64,000 bases of DNA from Apostichopus japonicus (lineage: Eukaryota; Echinodermata; Holothuroidea; Aspidochirotida; Stichopodidae). The stretch lies in contig NC_092580.1 of the NCBI RefSeq assembly GCF_037975245.1, forward strand, positions 6,916,501-6,980,500, read 5' to 3'. The position numbers were made by a program, and so were the translations under genes. Below the pieces are notes generated by a model. That model did not search any database and was not told the DNA's origin. It saw nothing but the letters and a program-made list of their open reading frames with translations. Every line of letters begins with the position of its first letter. Positions within the stretch are counted from its first letter, which is position 1. Shown here piece by piece: positions 32,566 through 64,000 of this stretch.

Positions 32566-34354
32566 GCACCTTCAAAGAACTTCAGTTTTCAAGTAATTTA
32601 AATACTTCAGTAGACCTACAACACTTTCTCAATTTTGTGGACAACGATCAAGCTTTGTGAGATCAAATTTTACACACTTTATTACTTACATAAGAAATAT
32701 ATTAATCGTATTTATGCTCGTACAATGCTTTGTTTAGTTTGGCTTTGTTTTACTAAAGTTATGGACTGTAGGCCCTGAAGGGGGGGGGGGGGGGGAGAGA
32801 TAGGTCACAGGGCCCGGGCGTGGGGTAAGGGGGAGGGTGACCACCTAGGTCCCATGAAGAAATAATTGTATAATTAATGGTGCTTAAAAATGAAATTATG
32901 CGATCTTTGCAACTTACGCAGAAAATTTGTTTTCATGAATTTAAATATCGTCGCTGGAGCAACAAACATTTCCTTTACTTTGTTGAAAGTGATTAGACCA
33001 ATAGAGATCAAATTTTACACATCTTATGAAGTTAATCAGATAACATAACATACAATGTACTGGGGGAAGCGGGGGGGGGGGGTGGGTGTTCTGCTAAAAT
33101 AATTGCCAGATTCTTGTTACGTTGAGGGTTCATTTGCATGGAATCAGCAGGTAAGTACGTTGCCAATAAATTCCTAACCAGGCAAGCTGAGTTTTGTGAC
33201 TGCTGGAGCTGAATTTTTGTCTGCATTGTTTCTTATTTTTATCCTTCCTTTTGTGTGTGTGTGTGTTGGGGGGGGGACGCCCATCCCACCCAACCCCACC
33301 CAACCATGTACGGGAAGGTATATCTTTCCCAAGCCGGCAGTGAGTTCGTGGTATTCAGCTTTGAATCTTTCGGTATTCTGCACTAAAGTTTAATAAATGC
33401 AATGCGTAATATTTTAACACACTTGTTCCGTGAGGTGAACAATGGTTTGTATTAGCCTCCGTAGAATTTACAATTGTCTCGAAAACTCGTCAAATGCATC
33501 ATTTTCTGAGCAAATTTCAATATTGATTATATTAACAACACTTTCAGCCACTACATTGAAGCAAATAATTAAAGATAACTATTTTCATGAAGACGAACAA
33601 AAGCCGAGAAATTTAGCAACATAATGCATGGAAGGCCCAAAGTCAACATCAGTGTTAATTTATAACATTAGGTTCACTAACTGATCATTTGAGCAGCTTG
33701 GTCCGGTTTTCGTCGAGGCAACTGGATCTCTTCGGTAAATCGAATTTCGATTATTTTGACATTTGGTCCTTCAAATCTGACGCAAATGAACGTAAATAAT
33801 CTTTTCGATATTCTAATGGAATTACCGACATCGGAATATTAGCCGTATCTTTCTTGAAACTCTGTAAATTATGTAATATTTAGCTGAAAATGTACAAATA
33901 AAAGTTTGTTTGGGTTACTCGGGGCCTCGGCGAAAGAAAATACGTATTTCCCGGGACGATTAATTTCGAGCCAAAAAATATCGACCGAAATTCGTTATTC
34001 TTAGATAGAGATCATATCGACATACACAGACATATAAGTTATGTTAGCCTATCATCTTTACTTTTTCTAAAAAGAACGATTTTCTTCACAATTGTGTATG
34101 CCATTCTTACTGAAATCAGCACTTGCCTACGGAAGCAAACGCGTGCCATCATTGCCATGAAATGTTATCGTTAGTACTAGCTAGCCTTTTCGCGTACAAT
34201 ACCACATATCACAAATATACGTAAACAAACCTACAGGTTTCAGAGAATGTTCGGTTGCTTCGTAGTTCATTTTAAGAAGATAATATATTTGACACTGACC
34301 TAAGGGGTATGGTGTCAACAAGGGGAGGGGAGGGGAGGGAGGGGATTAATTTGT
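32566..34354. repeat. Long repeat, copy B (about 1.8 kb)
   Basis: Directly follows copy A in the same orientation (GCACCTTCAAAGAACTT at 32566, GCTGAGTTTTGTGACTGCTG at 33186). It differs by indels, including longer G-runs at 32779-32794 and 33070-33083. The 60-codon frame at 33442-33624 matches that of copy A with eight amino-acid changes. Confidence 0.85.
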
Positions 34355-34880
34355 TGACAATGATCAAGCTTTTAGAGATCAAATTTTACACATTTCATTA
34401 TTTACATTACATATATAACGAGGGTATTTATGCTCGTACAATGCCTTTGTTTAGTTTATCAAATTTATCACATGACTAACATAAAACCTACAAAGGGTGG
34501 AGTGGGGGAGGGGTGTCCTGCTAAAATAATATTGCCAGATGCTTGTTACGTGAGGGTTAATATAAACAAAAACGCAGAAGGTAAGTACGTTGCTAATAAA
34601 TTCCTAACCAGGCAGGCTGAGTTTTGTGACTTCTGCAGCTGATATTTTTTATATTATTTCTTATTTTCGTCTTTGCTTCTTTGTTGTGGGGCGTATGGGG
34701 TGGGGGGAAATCGTCGGATCCGCCCATCCACCCCACCCCATTTGTACGGGCAAGTAAATATTTCCCAAGTCGGCAGGCTATACGTGGTATATCACAAATA
34801 CATGTATACAAACCCGCACAAATACAATGTAGCTTTTCTAGAATATTTGGTTGCTTCGTTGTTGATCATATATAATATAA
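34355..34880. repeat. Long repeat, copy C, internally deleted
   Basis: Has the early part of the unit (GATCAAATTTTACACATTTC, GCTGAGTTTTGTGACTTCTG at 34616, GTACGGGCAAG). It then jumps to sequence resembling the end of copies A/B (TATCACAAATACATGTAT, GGTTGCTTCGT), so roughly 1 kb is missing inside. Confidence 0.7.
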
Positions 34881-35482
34881 TTGGAACTTGAACTACTTTA
34901 ACGTACGACGTCATTGTGATGTAACAATTACTGTACGTATTAGACTGTATTTTTAAACATACTCGGTATTCTATGTCACTTCTGTTTCCTAAAAAAACCT
35001 GATCCAATGACTTATTGAACAAAGATGAACAAAGAAATTCGGGAATAGGTGAACCAGTTACTATGATATCACCTCCACTAACACACTAACTGAAACGTAA
35101 CAGAACGTTTCGTTGTCAGATGTAGAAGTATTAGAACGATATTACGGTTGATGAGGGAGGATGAAGTAACAATATGTCTTTTGATTGTAAAAAGAAGTCG
35201 AAAAACGCTTGGCACATATAAATATTGTGAATTTAATGTGCATTTAATGTTATGATTTTTTAGGCCTATGTAAATTTAATGTGAATGTATGAATTTAACT
35301 TTTTAATGTGCAAATTTAAGACCTAATATGTGAATCTAAGAACAAATAACGCATTTTGGCCTTTCATGGCTTCCTTAATAACATGCAATGTTTTAAGTGT
35401 ACTTTTTAATCTTCCAAATATGAAATGATACTGCCTAATAATTTGTCGTTTTAACTACTTGCTCCATATCGATATCTTAAAT

Positions 35483-35598
35483 ATGCGTCGAGCGCCCTCT
35501 TTCCCACCCTATAATTATATCTGTAAAATGCGACGAGCACCCTCTTTACCACCCTATAATTATATCTGTAAAATGCGACGAGCGCCCTCTTTAAAAAA
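35483..35598. repeat. 45-bp tandem repeat, 2.5 units
   Basis: GCGTCGAGCGCCCTCTTT or GCGACGAGC(A/G)CCCTCTTT recurs at 35485, 35530 and 35575, separated by CACCCTATAATTATATCTGT. Confidence 0.8.
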
Positions 35599-36589
35599 TG
35601 AGAAACCATGTGAAAGGTTATAACTGGAAGAATTACAAAATTGGAATACTATGGGGCAAATAATCGGCTTAAAACGTTAACATGACTTGTTTATAAACAT
35701 ACACATTAGACTCTTGTTTTGATCAATTGACTTCATTATGATCAGTTAATACTGTCAACAAGCCTCCAACTGCATATTCAAAGGCAATTTACTCTATCGA
35801 TTTTAAAATCAAATCCGTTGTTTCTCTCAGCATTGGGAGACAGCACCTTTCTTGAAATATCGTGTGTACAATCTGGGCGTCACACACACACCGATGCAAC
35901 ACATACATACACACACCATCATGACTGCAGTGGTGACAATTATCATCGAAACCAAAAAGGAAAATATCTCTAACCCTCTTCTCTCCCAACCCCCCCCCCC
36001 CACCTCCCTTCCCTCCTAAACTGAGATTGGCAATAAAGGAAAAAAGAAACTGAATAAATAACTCATGAAAAGAAAAACTTTCAAAGGCAGACATCTTCTT
36101 GTCTACCAATGCAACGAAACATGAGAATGCAGTATCCGAAGTTACCACGTTTAATACTACGCAAGGGAAGAGAGGAATTGGACGAGGATATTTATGTCAA
36201 ATCCTTTGTGAGACCTTTTCCTTCCCATCAGCCAACCACCGGCTTTTTCCAAACCCTCTAACCTTCCCCATCTACAAGGTAGTGTTGCTTGTAACTAAAA
36301 TAAAGACAGGAGAATTAAGAAATGATTACTCTTCCAACTGTTAAAGTGAAATTCACAAGTGCACAATGAACATGTTAGTATAATTATTTGTGTGCATTCA
36401 TTTGATTAGCTGCTGACTCAAATGGCCAAAACGAATCACTTGCATATACAGAGAAGCTGACAATGCAAAGCACTTAAATCTCGATTAAATCTTTCCTTCA
36501 AAAATGTTCTCTTAGTACTTTAAATACAAATTCAAGCAGTTTACATATGCCTTCATAAAATTTTGTTCCGAAAATATTGTTGTCACCAA

Positions 36590-36860
36590 CAAACGAGCAT
36601 CCTTCAAAACCCATCTTACATTGTTGCTAGGTGTGGAAACTGTCAGGTGACATATCACATGACTTCAGACAAATACATAGCTGCTCCTGTAACTTATCAT
36701 AATAATCTACCAAGCGTTGCTAGTCTCAAAACTCGGGTACCCTTCAAAACCGACCGGCCATCATTCATTGTTGCTACACATATGACTGTCAGGTGACATA
36801 TCATGTGACTTTAGTTAAATGTAATCTACCTATTGTTACTGCAGTCTCAAACTTCACAAA
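36590..36860. repeat. Direct repeat of about 145 bp, two copies
   Basis: CCTTCAAAAC at 36600 and 36740 and GTCAGGTGACATATCA at about 36641 and 36787 mark two diverged copies, each followed by TAATCTACC and CTCAAA(A)CT. Confidence 0.7.
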
Positions 36861-38637
36861 GGACAGTTTCTAAATCCAGTACATAAATATTTTAAGCTAG
36901 GTTTTAACGACACCCAATACAAACCACAAGTATGCAGACAAAAAATACCCTTTTAATAAAGGGAAAGTACATCTCAAAATGTGATAGAGATGGATAGACT
37001 ATTAGACTCCTCCTAACAAATCCCATACAGAGATGAGAGGATGCAGCAATTTATTTATTTTATTGGACGAATATATTAATGTCGTGTATAACATTCTGTA
37101 ACATGTTCCTTGCAGATAGTACAGCATGTATCTGCTTCTGTTATCTTTCCAATCTTTAAATGCTCTTGTAACCTTTCTTCATGAGGAATTCTTCATCAAT
37201 AAGCACAAAGATGTCTTCACCAAGTTTCTTAAAAAATGGTTTTTGCTACCCAATCTTTTATATTGTCCTTCCAAACAAAAGAAAGAAAAAAAAGCACACA
37301 CATTACAACAACAAAAAATTTGTCACTCAAATGAAAGACAAATATACAATATTGGTACTACGACTAATCAGTATTTACACAAACATAACCCAAAGCGATT
37401 AGAAAATCGAGTCACAATATGTGTTATCGGCAGATCATGTACACTATTGTAATCCTTGTATTGATAAGATGTTACGATCTTCTTAACTTTCAGCACCATT
37501 CTGCTCAAAACATCATTCTTTTCCAAACAGTGGAAAACAAACACTACCCTCTAAAAGAGGTATCTACATCATCAACCTAACTTCCTGCTCGTTAAACTAG
37601 CATTAATTAAAGTGCTTCTATTGTCTTGTAAAACTTTTAATCATTTCCTACCTAACATTCTCAAGAAAGAAAACTGCAAAAACAATTCAACTTATTCAAA
37701 TAATTTAGGATTTAGCAGGTGTTTTTTTAAACAAAATATGTAAACAACTTTTCTTGACATTACCAAAAATATCTCTTCTTTTATTATTTCTATTACAGCA
37801 ATTCTTCAAACATAAAATATCTACCGTCAAACTTCATAGGATTGGTGATACCGCCAAAGAGACATACATTCATCTTAACCCTAGAACCGTCAACGGAACT
37901 TTTGATCCTTTTTCACCCAGAATCCGTGAAAATAATTGCAGTCATTAAGACAATGTACACCTATATAAAGTTACATGTGATAGATGGAAAATGGTTACTG
38001 TGAACTGTTGGGATTATGCGGCTAGAAAGAAAATGGGAGTTTTAGTTAGAAAACGAGGTTTTAGTTAATACAACATGCTCTATATATGGAAATAATAATG
38101 AAGTCAACTGTAAAACTAACAAACATAATCATAAACATTATGGTCTTTGTCATAGCAATATGCACTACTTGCACCATTAAACAGCTCCGTCAACCTGAGT
38201 CACGTTTCCATCTCACTGTACATTAAGAAGTCTTTAGTACAGCCACACCTTTCCAATATGGTTAATGATTGTCCAGGGTTACACTAATTTCATGACTTAA
38301 AAACAACACGTTCATCACTGTACACTTCTGACTAGTAATTTATAGAGTGTCTGTAAATATTACAATCCTGAGACATCAATACAAAAGATATTTAAATTTA
38401 GAATCACCTTCCTTTATTTACCAGATGACTATAATTAGCAGAACTTATCACATACTATTGTTATGTCAATTATAAATTTGACAAGGAAGTTGTTAGCTTT
38501 ACCAACACTTACAATTTACTTTTGTTTGCAAACAGACTAATTGCACACACGATATACCAGAGTAAAGTATTCTTGCAACTAATGTCCCACCCATAACAAA
38601 CATTCAACAATCATAACTCTTCTCAGGATGCCATGGT

Positions 38638-39240
38638 TTGTCACAGCCCACCCTGATGGATGTCACAGCCCACCCTGATGGATGTCACAGCCCACCCTGA
38701 TGGATGTCACAGCCCACCCTGATGGATGTCACAGCCCACCCTGATGGATGTCACAGCCCACCCTGATGGATGTCACAGCCCACCCTGATGGATGTCACAG
38801 CCCACCCTGATGGATGTCACAGCCCACCCTGATGGATGTCACAGCCCACCCTGATGGACGTCACAGCCCACCCTGATGGATGTCACAGTCCACCCTGATG
38901 GATGTCACAGCCCACCCTGATGGATGTCACAGCCCACCCTGATGGGTGTCACAGCCCACCCTGATGGATGTCACAGCCCACCCTGATGGATACCACAGCC
39001 CACCCTGATGGATGTCACAGCCCACCCTGATGGATGCCACAGCCCACCCTGATGGATGACCAGCCCACCCTGATGGATGATCAACGCAACCTGATGGATG
39101 TCACAGCCCATCCTTATGGATGTCACAGCCCATCCTGATGGATGTCACAGCCCATCCTGATGGATGTCACAGCCCACCCTGATGGATGACGTCAGTCCAT
39201 CCTGATGGATGACGTGGGTCCACCCTGATGGATGACTTGG
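38638..39240. repeat. 22-bp minisatellite just 3' of the USP gene
   Basis: About 27 units of TGTCACAGCCCACCCTGATG + GA, with degenerate units towards 39240. It lies 0.3 kb past the USP stop codon. The first polyadenylation hexamer I see on that strand is beyond it, so it may be transcribed in the 3' UTR. Confidence 0.93.
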
Positions 39241-39533
39241 GTCCACTTACGGCCTGGAATCCAGTGAGTTCAACGTTTACAAGATTCTCAGACAAATAAC
39301 AGGTAATTGTATTCAGCAATTTGCCCCCATCAGAATTAAAGCATTTATACCTCATCATGTTTGTAACTGGACTTATGTATTAAAACATACAATTCAGACT
39401 ACCTGCTTGATTCGCAGAATTGTCGTGCTAGAGTTAAACGATTAAGCTACTTAAAGCGGCGTTATATATTTCATCTTCTTTGATACAAAGTATCAATGAT
39501 GCCCAAGGTATTAACAGACCCACCACTCACACC
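39241..39533 (-). other. USP gene 3' untranslated region, proximal part
   Basis: Sequence after the USP stop codon (TGA at 39534-39536), before the minisatellite. No polyadenylation hexamer is seen in it. Confidence 0.5.
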
Positions 39534-62427
<22,894 letters not shown>

Positions 62428-63100
62428 GTTCGAGAAATATCCTGTTTCGTAGAAAGTGAGCTTGTTACAAGTCGTTTCTTACTTGTCCTCGACATATGCA
62501 ACACACAGAATTACATACATTTCTGTGGTATGTATCTCTGTGGACCATAGAAATAGAGAAGCCAATTTGTGCAATTCACGATTACGGCCAACAATTATAC
62601 GTTCAGTATTATGTTGTACATTTCATTATACGAAATAGAGATTGGTGTTGGTCGGGTATGATGCAGGAAGTGCGCAAGGGGAACTCTTTATTTGTAAAAA
62701 TATTTCGGTCAACATAGCTAGAAGGAAGCAAATTCACTGTAGAATGGTGCGGCACTTCGAATGTCGCAATAATATCAAACGTTGTCAGTAACTACAAGAA
62801 AATGAGGACCATTCACTAATTTTTCATGTCGTGTATTACGAAACAACCCAGTCCAATATTTTCAGTGATCTAGAGTTGCTTTTAGTGCGGCGGAAGCGAA
62901 AGGTAAAAATAAACTGGTTTTCGTTACTAGCATGTTGAGAATGATAGAAATATGTTATGCCATGTTCAGAATGCTGGGAATGCACCGGTGTGTGCTATGA
63001 CGTCAGTAAAGAGGGTCACAGGGCGGGACATTTGTCTTTGATTGATTGACGGACCATGTCTACAGGATAGAGGGAGTATTCGTGTTTACAAGATCACACG
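62428..63100. promoter_or_regulatory. Upstream region of USP, possibly a two-way promoter
   Basis: Follows the USP start codon on its 5' side. It contains a full TGACGTCA (62998-63005) and, on the plus strand, AAGATCACACG|GTAAGTTTTG with a strong donor at 63101. This could be the end of a non-coding first exon of a divergent gene. The ATG at 63056 is followed by a stop after four codons. No TATA box was identified. Confidence 0.35.
62998..63005. promoter_or_regulatory. cAMP-response-element palindrome TGACGTCA
   Basis: Perfect 8-bp site about 570 bp upstream of the USP start codon and about 95 bp before the candidate divergent donor. A site of this kind binds CREB/ATF factors in animals; use here is inference. 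Confidence 0.45.
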
Positions 63101-63607
63101 GTAAGTTTTGATTTTGGCTCAAGACAAGGATGCTATATCTAACTAATTTGCACTCCCAGTTCTTTACAGTATGCTGCCCCCAATTTTGCTGCGCTCAAAA
63201 TTACTAAAAGTTTTCAAATTGCTTTCCTCGAGGTCCTGACCTTTTCTGTTCCACTGACACTGAAAAGTCTTCTGTGAATTTGCCGGTGTTTTCTTTTTGC
63301 TGGAAAATGGGGACAGGTCCCCCTCCCTCCCTCAATGTTTTTCGTAGGTTCTAAAGAACTTTGTTTGAAGTACAATTGCTCCTTGAAAAAGTGTGATAGG
63401 CCGAGGTACCTCAGGTACATTAATGGTTTGTCGGAAGGGGACCCGTAATAGCGGTCCCCCAGCAGCAGAAATGCCTCGTAATTTTCTCAGGAACAATCAT
63501 AGCCAGAACTATATAATGAAAGCCAGTGTTCATCGACGATTTTATCACGAAATCGGTGTCATACAAAAGTTTCTATAGTGATTCACTAGGCTAAACTTAA
63601 TTAGACA

Positions 63608-63990
63608 CAGCGGCGGAGCTAGGGGTATTGGGCAGAAGGGGCGAAAATGGTCTGTAGGGGCGCTTTCGACACTATCTAAGCGGAGCGCCACCACTAGTTG
63701 GCGCGAAGCGTACAGAAATTTTTTGAGTAAAGATACTCCCTAGATCGCCGGAAATGACCCTTTCAAGGCCTAGCTAATTTGCAGATAAACGAATGAATAG
63801 TTGTCAACACCAAATTACACCAACAAAATGTGACAAATGTCAATAAGTAGGTGAGAGCGCAATAAAAAGTCAATAATCTAGAATAAGTAAAAAGTGGTAA
63901 AGAGCTGAAAAGGGCGCCAGCAGTCCATTTGAGTCCGTCAGAGGGGGGGGGGGGCATCCGCCCCCTGACTATATGAACGCTCCGCCACTG
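63608..63990. mobile_element. hAT-type non-autonomous transposon (MITE)
   Basis: 383 bp, flanked by the perfect 8-bp direct repeat ATTAGACA (63600-63607 and 63991-63998). The 12-bp terminal inverted repeats CAGCGGCGGAGC and CAGTGGCGGAGC (complement of the right end) differ at one base. The 8-bp duplication and CAG(T/C)GGCG ends are those of the hAT superfamily. There is no transposase; any open frame inside is incidental. Confidence 0.88.
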
Positions 63991-64000
63991 ATTAGACAAT

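Larger units (their letters stand above)
34881..38637. other. Intergenic stretch, mostly unassigned
   Basis: No gene recognised. It contains two short repeats listed separately and AT-rich sequence. An AATAAA on the minus strand (38413-38418 as TTTATT) could serve the USP gene. Confidence 0.45.

Noticed and set aside
31548-33624. 60-codon frame shared by repeat copies A and B as a possible small gene
   Set aside because: Replacement and silent changes are about equal, and the frame simply follows the duplicated DNA.

Overview
This window is animal nuclear DNA. It is AT-rich, with spliced genes, GT-AG introns and many minisatellites. Two conserved animal genes point tail to tail, each with 21 exons visible here. 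The family features (a plexin, a single USP4/11/15-type deubiquitinase, CR1/L2-like LINE debris, a Ty3/gypsy LTR element and hAT-like elements) suggest a marine invertebrate. An invertebrate deuterostome such as an echinoderm is my guess; the species cannot be read from the sequence.

Left part (1-25778, + strand): the 3' portion of a plexin gene. It covers the last extracellular IPT-like segments, one transmembrane helix, the juxtamembrane segment and the whole cytoplasmic split GAP domain with its Rho-binding insert. All 21 exons join in phase and give 905 codons plus a stop. The first arginine of the usual catalytic Arg-Arg pair is a serine. Introns carry 37-bp, 87-bp and 44-bp tandem arrays. 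One intron carries a nearly intact Ty3/gypsy retrotransposon (10491-19045) on the opposite strand. Its LTRs differ at one base in 556, and it has a 4-bp target duplication, a tRNA-Leu-type primer site, gag, a -1 slippery heptamer at the gag end, a pol broken twice, and an extra ORF with a Cys2-His-Cys motif.

Middle (25779-39533): no gene recognised. It holds 29-bp, 23-bp and 22-bp minisatellites, two smaller repeats, and a cluster of three copies of a repeat of about 1.8 kb (30793-34880), the third internally deleted.

Right part (62427 down to 39534, - strand): a complete USP15/USP4-type ubiquitin-specific protease of 924 codons with DUSP, Ubl, Cys box, zinc-binding Cys pairs, acidic linker and His box. 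Two of its introns contain partial tandem copies of the adjoining exon end plus splice donor (73-bp and 169-bp units). One intron appears to use a GC-AG donor. Other introns hold a 44-bp minisatellite, a CR1/L2-like LINE 3' fragment and a small DNA-transposon remnant.

Right edge (62428-64000): the USP upstream region with a full cAMP-response-type palindrome and a possible first exon of a divergent gene, then a 383-bp hAT-type non-autonomous transposon with a perfect 8-bp target duplication.

The two genes are not known to work together: plexins are semaphorin receptors acting on small GTPases, and USP15-type enzymes remove ubiquitin. Their adjacency looks incidental. No single undescribed system stands out. 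The best leads are the altered plexin GAP finger, the extra ORF of the young retroelement, and the repeated duplication of exon end plus donor in the USP gene.
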